Positions 22,507-30,931 are shown, numbered from the stretch's first letter. The stretch is 31,053 nucleotides of DNA from Lachnospiraceae bacterium (GCA_016287765.1 JAEEWS010000035.1:1-31053), one strand, 5' to 3'. Numbers and translations: made by a program. Notes: generated by a model from the letters alone, not told the origin.

Positions 22507-23883
22507 TTATTCTACCAGATTATTTATCCAGATACGTTTCCTTAATAAGATCGCTCCCAGCGCTACCTTAAACAGATCCGCCGCCTGTACACAGATGTAC
22601 AGGGGAAGGATGGGCATTGCTGTAAAGGCGCTTAACGCAAAAGCTATGGGGAAGGAAACCAGCAACACAAACACCGAATCGAAGAAGAAGGTGATGATGG
22701 TCTTTCCGCCGGATCTTAGTGTGAAATAGGACGCATTCAGAAAGGCATGTATGGGAAGGCAGCATCCGTTGATCCTCAGGAGATTTGCGGCAAGCTCCTT
22801 GATCTCCGGTTCAGTATTATAAAGCTCGGGGAAAAGGGGAGCGCAGATAAATTCTATGCCGCCGAATACCACGCAGATAAGCACTGCCATGGTGATCAGT
22901 TTTCTGTCCGTATCCACCGCTTCGTCGTTCTTGGAAGCACCCAGGAGATTACCGATTATAATGGCTATAACGGATCCCATGGAGATGACCATTACATTGA
23001 ACAGGTTAAATATGGTGTTTGAAATGTTTACCGCAGCCACCACATCCAATCCTCGTGTGGAATAGCGCTGGGTAAGTGCAGACATTCCGAGAGACCAAAG
23101 GAATTCATTGGCAAAGAGAGGGGTTCCTCTGTAAAGGATCTTCTGTACCAGCTCCTTAGGGATGGCAAGGGACTTGTAAAGGCCTTTTATAAACGGACAC
23201 TGTTGCGAATGGGTATGCGTCCATATCAGTATTATCAAAAATTCCACAAAACGGGCAATTATCGTTGCAATGGCTGCACCCACTACTTCCAGGCGGGGAG
23301 CGCCAAAGTGGCCGAAGATCAGGATATAGTTAAGAGCAAGGTTTAATACGGTTGCCGTGATACCTGCTATCATAGGAACCGTGGTCTGTTCCGTCTCGCG
23401 GAGAGTTCCGGAATAGGCATTGGTGAAGGTAAAAGGAATGAGTCCGATCAGCATTACCAAAAGGTAATCCTTGGCATGGCCGAAAGTTTTCTCCATGTCC
23501 AGAGCGGCATCGGTTTCCGTCATGAACAGGTGGATCAGGGTATCACCCTGAAAATAGAAGATGAGCAGTCCTGCCACCAGAATGGCTGATGCTATCATGA
23601 GCTTAAACCGCATGGTTGCCCGCACACCTTCGTGATCACGCTTTCCGTAGTATTGCGCCGTAAATATGCCGGGGCCGGAAATGGCTCCGAAAATAGCCAG
23701 ATTGAACACGAACATTAGCTGATTGACAATGGAAACACCTGTCATCTGCTCCGTTCCGATGGCGCCTACCATAATGTTATCCAGAAGACCCACGAAGTTG
23801 GTGATCATGTTCTGGATGATAATGGGGATGGCTATCCTTAATACGTTTTTGTAAAATCTCTTATCTCCGAAATACTTTTCCAT
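22507..23883 (-). CDS. MATE-family efflux transporter
   Basis: A 458-residue polytopic protein with the 12-helix MATE layout. The N-half has IPIIIQNMITNFVGLLDNIMVGAIGTEQMTGVSI and FGAISGPGIFTAQYYGKRD; the C-half has the matching NEFLWSLGMSALTQRYSTRG and VIAIIIGNLLGASKNDEA. These transporters export cationic drugs or metabolites in exchange for Na+ or H+. I chose ATG 23883 with AAAGAGGT upstream; the frame is open to 23958, but that part reads as untranslated leader. No regulator adjoins. Three tandem GGGGACGGGG repeats lie about 80 bp upstream, between this gene and the divergent esterase gene. Confidence 0.88.
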   Translation of the reverse strand: MEKYFGDKRFYKNVLRIAIPIIIQNMITNFVGLLDNIMVGAIGTEQMTGVSIVNQLMFVFNLAIFGAISGPGIFTAQYYGKRDHEGVRATMRFKLMIASAILVAGLLIFYFQGDTLIHLFMTETDAALDMEKTFGHAKDYLLVMLIGLIPFTFTNAYSGTLRETEQTTVPMIAGITATVLNLALNYILIFGHFGAPRLEVVGAAIATIIARFVEFLIILIWTHTHSQQCPFIKGLYKSLAIPKELVQKILYRGTPLFANEFLWSLGMSALTQRYSTRGLDVVAAVNISNTIFNLFNVMVISMGSVIAIIIGNLLGASKNDEAVDTDRKLITMAVLICVVFGGIEFICAPLFPELYNTEPEIKELAANLLRINGCCLPIHAFLNASYFTLRSGGKTIITFFFDSVFVLLVSFPIAFALSAFTAMPILPLYICVQAADLFKVALGAILLRKRIWINNLVE

Positions 23884-23960
23884 ATAAACCTCTTTCCAAG
23901 CAGTCAGAGGATTATAGCATAGGAAAACCGCAAAGTAAAGAAAAAACGGAAAATGCAAAA

Positions 23961-24091
23961 TGAACCTAGGGGACGGGGTTAGGGGTTCAAAAAAGATTCA
24001 AAATGAACCTTTGGGGACGGGGTTAGGGGTTCAAAAAAGATTCAAAATGAACCTTTGGGGACGGGGTTAGAGGTTCAAAAAGAGTCAAAAT
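23961..24091 (+). repeat. Three tandem direct copies of the GGGGACGGGG repeat (group C)
   Basis: Cores GGGGACGGGGTT stand at 23969, 24013 and 24057, an exact 44-bp period. Each unit runs TGAACC-TTT-core-AGGGGTTCA followed by AAAAAGATTCAAAA, and each carries its own short dyad TGAACC/GGTTCA. The second and third units are nearly identical; the first has lost one base before the core. The rest of the 435-bp gap between the two divergent genes (23884-24318) is AT-rich and otherwise holds only a TATAAT at 24210-24215 without a clear -35. Confidence 0.88.
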
Positions 24092-24318
24092 AAGGCTTTT
24101 CAAAAGAACAGCTTTATTGTATGCTGTAACAGTACAACAATTGATAAAACTAATTAAGGGGGGGCAAGCTCAAAAAGGCAATAAATGGGTTATATGAAAT
24201 ATATTCATTTATAATTGCGAAGAAACGGGCAATGATAAAGGCTATAATACAGAAAATATGTTATAGGGATTATGACAACACAGATGAACTAAAATACGAT
24301 CTGACAGGGAGTAAAAAG

Positions 24319-25377
24319 ATGAAAAGAAGTATTATTAAGCTGCTGCCGCCGATGTTGGCACTTATTCTGGCAATAGGATGCGGCAGGGAAAATGAAAAAG
24401 CAGGAGCGGGTATCACCAATACGCCTATCCCGACTTTTACACCCACCGCTACGGCGACGGTTACACCCACCGCCACTGCCACACCTATTGTAAAACCCAC
24501 AGCTACCCCTATACCTGGCGGCGAGGTAGTATTTAAAAACGGAGAGGAGAAGAGTTATATGGAAAAATGTAAAACCGTGTTGGAGACTAAACCTGAGGTT
24601 TCCGTGTATATAGCAAAAGAAGGTGTAAAATACGGCAGATTCAAAAAGTACACCTACTACTCCCGCACAGCAGAACGTGATACCAATGTAAATGTACTTC
24701 TTCCCGCCGATTATACGGAAAGCAGGAAATATCCGGTGCTTTATATTTTACACGGATTCTGGGACAATGAAGATTGGATGGCAAGATCCCAGGTAAATCT
24801 GAATTATCTTTTGGGAAATCTACAGGCTGCGGGCGTTGCAAAAGATATGATCGTGGTACTTCCTTATATATACTGCAGCAAGGACAGACCTGTCTGCACC
24901 GCCATGGATCTTGAAAATTCCTTATGCTACGACAACTTTATAAATGATCTTACTACAGATCTTATGCCTTTTATTGAGAGCAATTTCTCCGTTGCCACAG
25001 GCAGAGACAATACTGCTATAACAGGTTTTTCCATGGGTGGAAGAGAATCATTGTTCATAGGTGTTTCCCATCCCGAGTTGTTCGGATATGTCGGCGCGGT
25101 ATGCCCTGCACCCGGCCTTGTAAAGATCTCCGATTCTCCCATGCATCCGGGACAGATCACAAAAGAGCAGATGACATTTGCCGAGGATTCGCCTCATCTT
25201 CTCCTGATCACCGGATCAAAGGCAGATAATGTTGTGGGAACTTCGCCGAAGGAATACCACAATATCCTTACCGCTAACGGCGTGGAGAATATCTGGCATG
25301 AACTGCCCGACACCGCCCACGATCACACCAGCGTAAAACCTCATTTATATAATTACCTCAGAATGATCTTTTGGTAA
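24319..25377 (+). CDS. Lipoprotein esterase of the CE1 / esterase D type (feruloyl or acetyl xylan esterase-like)
   Basis: A 352-residue lipoprotein. The signal peptide ends in the lipobox LAIGC at residue 21 or so, followed by a Thr/Pro linker (about 32-68). The alpha/beta-hydrolase domain (about 105-352) begins YTYYSRTAERDTNVNVLLP and has YPVLYILHGFWDNE (oxyanion region). The nucleophile elbow is ITGFSMGGRES (Ser238), and His334 lies in DTAHDH; the acid is probably the Asp in GSKADN. The domain resembles the feruloyl esterase modules of xylanases and carbohydrate esterase family 1, so I infer release of ferulate or acetate from plant cell wall glycans at the cell surface. I chose ATG 24319 with GGGAG upstream; the frame is open to 24232, but that would bury the signal peptide. 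Confidence 0.8.
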   Translation: MKRSIIKLLPPMLALILAIGCGRENEKAGAGITNTPIPTFTPTATATVTPTATATPIVKPTATPIPGGEVVFKNGEEKSYMEKCKTVLETKPEVSVYIAKEGVKYGRFKKYTYYSRTAERDTNVNVLLPADYTESRKYPVLYILHGFWDNEDWMARSQVNLNYLLGNLQAAGVAKDMIVVLPYIYCSKDRPVCTAMDLENSLCYDNFINDLTTDLMPFIESNFSVATGRDNTAITGFSMGGRESLFIGVSHPELFGYVGAVCPAPGLVKISDSPMHPGQITKEQMTFAEDSPHLLLITGSKADNVVGTSPKEYHNILTANGVENIWHELPDTAHDHTSVKPHLYNYLRMIFW

Positions 25378-25379
25378 AA

Positions 25380-25443
25380 TGACACCCGGGGACGGGGTTA
25401 TAGGTTCACTTTTTGACCCTTTGGGGACGGGGTTGGTGGTTCA
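25380..25443 (+). repeat. Two direct copies of the GGGGACGGGG repeat (group D)
   Basis: Cores GGGGACGGGGTT stand at 25388-25399 and 25423-25434, a 35-bp period. The first begins two bases after the esterase stop codon. The flanks TGAC and GGTTCA match the other copies. Confidence 0.85.
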
Positions 25444-25457
25444 TTTGATATATATTG

Positions 25458-25486
25458 TTGTGGGATCCAGACCAAAGGATTATAAT
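25458..25486 (+). promoter_or_regulatory. Candidate promoter of the permease gene
   Basis: TTGTGG (25458-25463), 17 bp and TATAAT (25481-25486) lie 33 bp before ATG 25520. The -35 is weak. Confidence 0.45.
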
Positions 25487-25519
25487 ACTATCTGACTGAA
25501 TAGTCCGGAGGAGGAAAAA

Positions 25520-26677
25520 ATGAAGAAGATAAACGGAGAAGCAAAACTCACTTTTATGGAATCCACAAGCATAATCGTAGGGCATGGTGTGGGAGCGGGC
25601 ATATTATCCGTCCCTTATCTTGCCAGCCGTAATTCCTGGAGGGACATCATTTGGCTGATTGCGGTCTGCTATGCCATAAATCTTGTAATGCATCTCATGA
25701 TAGCGGAGCTCAGCTATAATAACAACGGAGCGCAGTTTATCAAATGTATCGAGGCTGAGCTGTTTAAAGGAAAAGTCAAGCAGGTGGTTACCTGGATAGC
25801 CTTTGGCTTTTTGGGGCTTTCGGTGCTTTCAAATGTGGTGGGCTTTATCACCGGCGGTGGTGCGGCGCTCACTGCGTGGCTGGGGCTTCCCGGATGGCTC
25901 GGAATGCTGATATATTATGCAGTTACGGCGTTTGTTGTCCTTTTTGGAATGAAGCTGGTGGGCATATGCGAAAAGATCTCCGTTTTTGCAATGGTCATCG
26001 TTATGGGAGTTCTTTTGGTCGCAACGCTGGTGAATGAACATACTGGGTTTGCGAATCATTTTATAGCCGGATCCAACATAGTGGCCCTTTACAGCATGAT
26101 CGCTTTTTCGCTTTCTGCGGTAATGAGTGTACCCCAGGTGGTAAAGGGACTTGAGGGAGATGTGAAGAAGATCCGAGCCTCAATCGCCTGCGGAACAGGT
26201 ATCAACGTCGGCCTCATCCTTTTGATCACGTTCATGACGCTTTTCGCCTGTGGAAATGAAGTTTCCGGTGACGGTGCGCTCGTGGATCTTTCTGCGAAAC
26301 TGGGCGGTTGGGTCGGTATCGTGGGCTTCATTTTTTCATTGTTGGCTCTGTCCACATCCTTCTGGGCCAATACCCTGAATCTCAGAGATATCATAAATGA
26401 ACAGACCAAGTGGGGGACTAAGTTGAGTTACCTGGTTTCTTCCCTTCCCTGCCTGGTGATCGCCCTTTTCGGTTTCTCAAACTTTGTGGGTTTTACCAGA
26501 ATAGCAAGCGTTATCCAGGTTCTTACAGGCATAGGTATAATCTGCGCCTATCACAATACCAGAAAAAAAGCGGCAAAGTCCGAGATCTGTGGGGTTTTTG
26601 GAAAACTTCCCTTCCAGATCATAGTATGCGTGAGTTCTGTGCTCGCCACATTGGGAGCATTGGCAAGGGTACTGTAA
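25520..26677 (+). CDS. Amino acid permease (aromatic amino acid/APC superfamily)
   Basis: A 385-residue permease with 10-11 membrane helices. The first helix contains the unwound substrate site ESTSIIVGHGVGAGILSVPYL (about 14-34), typical of the APC fold. The arrangement resembles the tryptophan/tyrosine permease group. A later helix has FSLSAVMSVPQVVKGLEGDV (about 196-215). The start has a strong GGAGGAGG site. Substrate cannot be fixed from sequence; aromatic amino acids are a guess from family. The aldo/keto reductase gene begins 42 bp downstream with no terminator other than a single repeat copy, so co-transcription is possible. Confidence 0.8.
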   Translation: MKKINGEAKLTFMESTSIIVGHGVGAGILSVPYLASRNSWRDIIWLIAVCYAINLVMHLMIAELSYNNNGAQFIKCIEAELFKGKVKQVVTWIAFGFLGLSVLSNVVGFITGGGAALTAWLGLPGWLGMLIYYAVTAFVVLFGMKLVGICEKISVFAMVIVMGVLLVATLVNEHTGFANHFIAGSNIVALYSMIAFSLSAVMSVPQVVKGLEGDVKKIRASIACGTGINVGLILLITFMTLFACGNEVSGDGALVDLSAKLGGWVGIVGFIFSLLALSTSFWANTLNLRDIINEQTKWGTKLSYLVSSLPCLVIALFGFSNFVGFTRIASVIQVLTGIGIICAYHNTRKKAAKSEICGVFGKLPFQIIVCVSSVLATLGALARVL

Positions 26678-26679
26678 TA

Positions 26680-26704
26680 TTTTGACCCCGTCCCCAAGGT
26701 TCAT
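26680..26704 (-). repeat. Single GGGGACGGGG repeat copy (group E), inverted
   Basis: TTTTGACCCCGTCCCCAAGG is the complement-strand form of the repeat (core at 26684-26695). It fills most of the 42-bp gap between the permease stop and the next start, and its GGTTCA edge adjoins the ribosome binding site of the reductase gene. Confidence 0.8.
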
Positions 26705-26719
26705 TTAGGAGGAGATCAT

Positions 26720-27916
26720 ATGCAATACAGGAAAGATAAACATGGCGAAGACCTTTCGGTAATGGGATTCGGATGCATGAGGTTCCAGAAAAAGGGAACA
26801 GGCATAGATATGGAGAAGGCGGAGCAGCAGATCATGGAAGCAATAGATCTGGGCATCAATTACTTTGATACAGCCTATGTCTATTCCGGAAGTGAAGCGG
26901 CTATCGGAGAGATATTCGAGAAGAACCATGTGAGAAAAAAGATAAAGATCGCAACTAAGCTGCCTCAGTACCTGATAGGAAGCAATGCGGCCCTGGATAA
27001 GTTCTTTAAGGAGGAACTATCAAGGCTCAGGACAGATTATGTGGATTACTATCTCATGCACCACCTGACAGATGTGGCTATGTGGGAAAAACTTAAGAAC
27101 GTGGGAGTCAGAGAGTGGCTGGATGAGAAGAAAAAGTCGGGAGCCATCAGAAATGTGGGCTTTTCCTACCATGGAAATTCAGATGGGTTCTTGAAGATAT
27201 TGAATGACTACGACTGGGACATGTGCCAGATCCAATACAATTATTTTGATGAAAATTCCCAGGCAGGTGTTGTAGGACTGAAGGCCGCTGCTGAGAAGGG
27301 CATACCTGTGGTGATCATGGAGCCTTTAAGAGGCGGAAAACTGGTGAACATGCTTCCGGATACGGCCAGGAAAGCGATGAAGGAAAGCGGAAGAGACTGG
27401 AGCCCTGCAGAATGGAGCTTCCGTTGGCTCTTCAACCAGCCGGAAGTGACGGTGGTTCTGTCCGGAATGAACACCTCGGAAATGGTGCAGGAAAACTGCA
27501 AGACCGGAGATCTGGCCCGGGCGGGAGAATTTACGGAGAGCGATTTTGAAACCCTGGCAAAGGTAACGGCAGCCATAAAAGAGAATGAAAAAGTGGGCTG
27601 TACCGGTTGCAGATATTGTATGCCTTGCCCCAAGGGAGTCGATATCCCGGGCATATTCCGTTGTTACAACGCGATGTACATAGAAGGCAAGTCCGAGGGA
27701 CGCTTCCAGTTCGCCCAGACCGTGGGACTTACCAAGGAGCCTTCCTTTGCAAGCCAGTGCATAGAATGTGGCAAGTGCGAGAAGCATTGCCCTCAGAATA
27801 TCCCCATCAGGGAGAAACTTAAGGAAGCAGATAAAGCGCTGAGACCTCTGCCTTATAAAGTAGGGATCAACGTGGTAAGAAAATTCATGTTCAGAAAGAC
27901 CAAAAAGGATGACTGA
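26720..27916 (+). CDS. Aldo/keto reductase with C-terminal iron-sulfur (4Fe-4S) domain
   Basis: A 398-residue protein. Residues 1-285 form the aldo/keto reductase barrel with the catalytic set Asp50 and Tyr55 (NYFDTAYVYSG), Lys80 (IATKLP) and His114 or His115 (YYLMHHLTD), plus the NADPH-side segment VVLSGMNTSEMVQENC. The C-terminal 110 residues carry two Cys clusters, CTGCRYCMPCP (from Cys294) and CIECGKCEKHCP (from Cys347), as in ferredoxins that bind two 4Fe-4S centres. This fusion is common in anaerobes and suggests electron transfer with ferredoxin in place of, or beside, NADPH. AGGAGGAG precedes the start, directly behind a repeat copy. Confidence 0.88.
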   Translation: MQYRKDKHGEDLSVMGFGCMRFQKKGTGIDMEKAEQQIMEAIDLGINYFDTAYVYSGSEAAIGEIFEKNHVRKKIKIATKLPQYLIGSNAALDKFFKEELSRLRTDYVDYYLMHHLTDVAMWEKLKNVGVREWLDEKKKSGAIRNVGFSYHGNSDGFLKILNDYDWDMCQIQYNYFDENSQAGVVGLKAAAEKGIPVVIMEPLRGGKLVNMLPDTARKAMKESGRDWSPAEWSFRWLFNQPEVTVVLSGMNTSEMVQENCKTGDLARAGEFTESDFETLAKVTAAIKENEKVGCTGCRYCMPCPKGVDIPGIFRCYNAMYIEGKSEGRFQFAQTVGLTKEPSFASQCIECGKCEKHCPQNIPIREKLKEADKALRPLPYKVGINVVRKFMFRKTKKDD

Positions 27917-27929
27917 TAAGAAGATTATT

Positions 27930-27968
27930 GGCCCAGAGAGAAAAAATCTTCCTCTGAGCCACTTTTTC
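27930..27968 (+). terminator. Terminator after the aldo/keto reductase gene
   Basis: GGCCCAGAG (27930-27938) pairs with CTCTGAGCC (27952-27960) with one mismatch, followed by ACTTTTTCTT. It ends right at the 3' end of the converging esterase gene. Confidence 0.75.
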
Positions 27969-29633
27969 TTATTCTCTCACATTGTAGCGCCTGTATATGC
28001 ACTCGATCCTATCGGATTCCAAGACGCATTCTTTGCCGTTTTGGTTGGTATAGGTAATGGCCTGAACAGACATGGGATTAAAGGTAAGACCTGTAACTGC
28101 AGCGCCGACAGCATCTGTGGTTCCGGCAGTCTGAAGTCTGTAAAGTTCGGTTGCAATGACGGAAGCAACGTTCACGGCACCCGCATAGGACAGATGCAGG
28201 GTATCTTCCTCGGTTCCTTTAAACGAATTGTAAAGATGGAAATTTTGGGTTACAAAGGTCTTGCCCAGAATTCCGTATTGTTCACTTGTGATCGAAGCGA
28301 CGTCTATAAGGAAGACGCCTTTTTCTTTTGCCAACGCACGGATTCCGTCCATGAAAGCCGCTTTTCCGCCGCCTTCCGGAGCTTCAAACTCGCCCAGATC
28401 CTTGCCCTTGCCGCTTCGCCAGAACTTAGCTGTCTGCATGGGAGTACAGAGCACGGGGATGATGCCTTTTTCGCGGCAGGCATCGATCATGGAAGTAAGA
28501 TAAGAGCGCATCTCCTCCACCGAACTGTAGGACTGGTCATTTATACCATGCATGATGATGAAATAATCACCGGGCTGTGCATTCTGAAGCACTCCTCCGA
28601 AAGCGGATTCGCACCAGCTCTTGGCATAGGTTCCGCCGGCACCAAGGTTTGTAATAGCCACATCCCCGGTCAAAAATTGATTTAACACCTGGCCCCAGCC
28701 TGTACGGTATGTACCTGCTTTGGGAATCTTTGTTTCGATAGGGTAGTAGGCTGAACAGGTGGAGTCCCCCGCCAGATAGAGGTGAGTCTTTCTGGGACGG
28801 ATGGTGGATGAACGCCTGATCTCCACCGCCGAAAGGTCGTAATCCTTTTCGCCCAGGCTGACCCTTAAAGTACCGCCGGTCACAAAAGCATCCTCCATAT
28901 AATAATCATAAGGCTTGAGACCTGTTCTGCCGGATCCGTCTATTCCCACGTTACAGCCCAGCGCCTCGCCGTTAATGCAGACCAGGGATCTGCCTGTACC
29001 GTATTTTGTAATGTTCACGTTGTAAAATCCGTCGGGCACCGCTGCTATAAAGCAAACATCGCTACCCTTTAAGTGAACGCCGTTTTTAAGGTTTTCAACC
29101 TTGCCGTAAAAGCCATATAAATTCTCGACACTGTAAACGTCCTTTGCCACCACGTTGATCTCGGAAGCTTCCGGGGTTTCGGTACGCTTTCCGAGAACAA
29201 ATCTGAAGATAGGAGAAACTTCCGCTTTAACGCAGTCCCTTACGGAAAAGGTTATCTTACCCGAAACTTCTGTCATATCCATTTCTTCGAAGGATCCGTC
29301 TGTTTTAAGAAGGGTAACCTGGTAAAGGGCACCTTCCTTGTAACAGGCCATGTTGGACACATCCACGGTCAATTCATCAACACCGGAAAGATCATCATTT
29401 AAATAGAGATAATCCGATTCGATAAATTCTCTGGGGATCTCATAGCTTTTGGGAACTTCCGTAGGCGTGGGGGTTAAAGTGGGTGCTTCCGTTGCGGTAG
29501 GTGTTGCGGTCGGAGCAGCGGTTGCAGTGGGAACGGGGGTGGGAGCAGGCGTTTCTTCTGCCTCTTTGCAGCCCGTAAATAAAGCCGCCGAAAGAAACAG
29601 AGCGGCAGCAAGTGATCTGGTTTTTAATCTCAT
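27969..29633 (-). CDS. GDSL/SGNH esterase lipoprotein (rhamnogalacturonan acetylesterase-like)
   Basis: A 554-residue lipoprotein. The signal peptide ends in the lipobox LFTGC (Cys22), and a Thr/Pro-rich linker follows (29-62). An N-terminal beta domain (about 65-275) includes VPDGFYNVNITKYG, similar to the galactose-binding-like part of rhamnogalacturonan acetylesterases. The SGNH domain (about 283-500) has all blocks: LAGDSTCSAYY (Ser291), NLGAGGTYAKS, GINDQS (Asn365) and EDTLHLSYAG (Asp477, His480). This is the CE12-type pattern, so I infer release of acetyl groups from pectin or a similar glycan at the cell surface. The last 55 residues are an extra tail with no match I know. GAGGAG precedes the start at 29633. 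The LacI gene lies divergently upstream. Confidence 0.83.
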   Translation of the reverse strand: MRLKTRSLAAALFLSAALFTGCKEAEETPAPTPVPTATAAPTATPTATEAPTLTPTPTEVPKSYEIPREFIESDYLYLNDDLSGVDELTVDVSNMACYKEGALYQVTLLKTDGSFEEMDMTEVSGKITFSVRDCVKAEVSPIFRFVLGKRTETPEASEINVVAKDVYSVENLYGFYGKVENLKNGVHLKGSDVCFIAAVPDGFYNVNITKYGTGRSLVCINGEALGCNVGIDGSGRTGLKPYDYYMEDAFVTGGTLRVSLGEKDYDLSAVEIRRSSTIRPRKTHLYLAGDSTCSAYYPIETKIPKAGTYRTGWGQVLNQFLTGDVAITNLGAGGTYAKSWCESAFGGVLQNAQPGDYFIIMHGINDQSYSSVEEMRSYLTSMIDACREKGIIPVLCTPMQTAKFWRSGKGKDLGEFEAPEGGGKAAFMDGIRALAKEKGVFLIDVASITSEQYGILGKTFVTQNFHLYNSFKGTEEDTLHLSYAGAVNVASVIATELYRLQTAGTTDAVGAAVTGLTFNPMSVQAITYTNQNGKECVLESDRIECIYRRYNVRE

Positions 29634-29705
29634 GGTAATTCTCCTCTTTTATCTTTAAACTATATTATAGCAATTTCTGTAGCATTTGAAAAGAAAATAA
29701 AGGTA

Positions 29706-29761
29706 ACGTCCCTACCTCACCAGCAAAGAAGCGAAGCGGACCGCGAGTGAGGTAGGGGCGT
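29706..29761 (+). repeat. Long hairpin between the esterase and LacI genes
   Basis: The arms 29706-29720 and 29747-29761 pair over 15 bp with one wobble that fits only the plus strand (T-G; A-C on minus). The 26-nt centre includes GCGAAGCGGACCGC. It differs from the GGGGACGGGG family. It may be a REP-type repeat or a structured leader; no T run follows. Confidence 0.55.
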
Positions 29762-29803
29762 GTGAACAGTAGCTGTTTTACAATAACGATGAAACAAACA
29801 AAG

Positions 29804-29821
29804 TTTTTACACGTGTATAAA
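29804..29821. promoter_or_regulatory. LacI-type operator
   Basis: The dyad TTTTTACACGTGTATAAA has ACACGTGT as a perfect centre with one mismatch farther out. The size and central CG fit LacI-family operators. It lies just upstream of the regulator's promoter and between the two divergent genes, so it may control both. Confidence 0.55.
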
Positions 29822-29826
29822 AACCC

Positions 29827-29855
29827 TTGACTAAACCTGTTCCGTTTTATAGAAT
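29827..29855 (+). promoter_or_regulatory. Promoter of the LacI-family gene
   Basis: TTGACT (29827-29832), 17 bp and TAGAAT (29850-29855) lie 41 bp before ATG 29897. Confidence 0.6.
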
Positions 29856-29896
29856 AGAGTTAAACACAGTTTTATGTGGACAGAAACGGAGCAGGG

Positions 29897-30931
29897 ATGA
29901 CTACTGAGGAATTTGCCAAGATCATCGGCGTTTCCAGAGTTACGCTGTCCAAGGTCATTAACGGGGCAGGCGGCGTTTCTCCGAAAACCGAGGAGAAGAT
30001 CAAAAAATATATAAAAGAATATAATTTTGAACCCAATATGGGGGCCAGAAGCCTGGTGGGTAAGGGGGAGCAGATCATAGGTTTTGTTTCCGCCTACTCC
30101 GGCAGCTATTCCGGTGCTTCAAAGAACATAGTTTCACATTTTGCCACGGAGCTGGTAAACCTGGCTGTTGGCAGCGCCCAGAAGAGGGATTATAAGACCC
30201 TTGTATGTCTTACGGACGTGGAGAAGGATGTGGATTCTGTTGAGAGGCTCTTTAACAGTAAGCTGATAAGAGGAGCTGTCCTTCTGGGATACAACATTGG
30301 TAATGAAGACATAGACAGGATCGGCAGCAAAGGCTATCCCCTGGTTTTGGTAAATCAGGAAAGAGATTCCAGATATAAAAACACTGTTGTGGTAAACATG
30401 GACGATCAGATCTCAGCCTACTTTGCCATTGAAAAGTTAGTGGATCACGGTCATAAGAATATCCTTTACATAGGCTGTAACAGGCACAGGCTTCCGGCTA
30501 TGAGAAGACATGAAGGCGTCATGTCGGCTCTCAGCAAGTATAAGGACAGGATCACGGAATTTAAGGAGATCGATTGCAATTTCAGTGAGGAAAAGGCATA
30601 TGAAGAGGTAAAGAAGATATATGCCGATAAGAAGGAAAAACATCCTACCGGGATCTTTGCCGCCAACGATGTTATGGCAATAGGTGCCATGAATGCCCTT
30701 AAGGAACTGGGATATGACATACCGAAGGCGGTTTCGATCATAGGTTTTGATGACATTCCTCTAGCCAAATACATTACTCCCGGGCTTACCACTATGAGAT
30801 GCAATTTTGAACAGATCGCGGACACGGCGGTGAATTCCCTTATAGACATGATAGAAGGAAAGGAGATAAGCAACCACATAGAGCTTCCTGCCGAATATGT
30901 GGAACGTGGTTCTCTCGGATATGCAGACTAG
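29897..30931 (+). CDS. LacI-family transcriptional regulator
   Basis: A 344-residue regulator. The N-terminal helix-turn-helix (1-22) reads MTTEEFAKIIGVSRVTLSKV, followed by the hinge segment with NMGARSLVGKGEQIIGFV. The periplasmic-binding-like sensor domain (about 60-340) has GIFAANDVMAIGAMNALKELG and AVSIIGFDDIPLAKYITPGLTT, the conserved end of the family. The sensor probably binds a sugar or glycan fragment. ATG 29897 has only a weak site (GGAGCAGGG); a GTG at 29876 is possible. A LacI-type operator (29804-29821) precedes its promoter. The divergent GDSL-type esterase gene is the nearest candidate target, which is inference. Confidence 0.88.
   Translation: MTTEEFAKIIGVSRVTLSKVINGAGGVSPKTEEKIKKYIKEYNFEPNMGARSLVGKGEQIIGFVSAYSGSYSGASKNIVSHFATELVNLAVGSAQKRDYKTLVCLTDVEKDVDSVERLFNSKLIRGAVLLGYNIGNEDIDRIGSKGYPLVLVNQERDSRYKNTVVVNMDDQISAYFAIEKLVDHGHKNILYIGCNRHRLPAMRRHEGVMSALSKYKDRITEFKEIDCNFSEEKAYEEVKKIYADKKEKHPTGIFAANDVMAIGAMNALKELGYDIPKAVSIIGFDDIPLAKYITPGLTTMRCNFEQIADTAVNSLIDMIEGKEISNHIELPAEYVERGSLGYAD

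Noticed and set aside
23961..24091. CRISPR-like array
   Set aside because: Only three units, a 44-bp period with conserved spacers, and the same unit found elsewhere singly; no cas genes. It is a tandem repeat.
24232..24318. Upstream extension of the CE1-like esterase gene
   Set aside because: It would place 29 residues before the signal peptide; the ATG at 24319 has a ribosome binding site and gives a normal lipobox position.
27909..28685. A 258-codon plus-strand frame after the aldo/keto reductase
   Set aside because: It is antisense to the GDSL-type esterase, whose catalytic blocks are intact, and has no family features.
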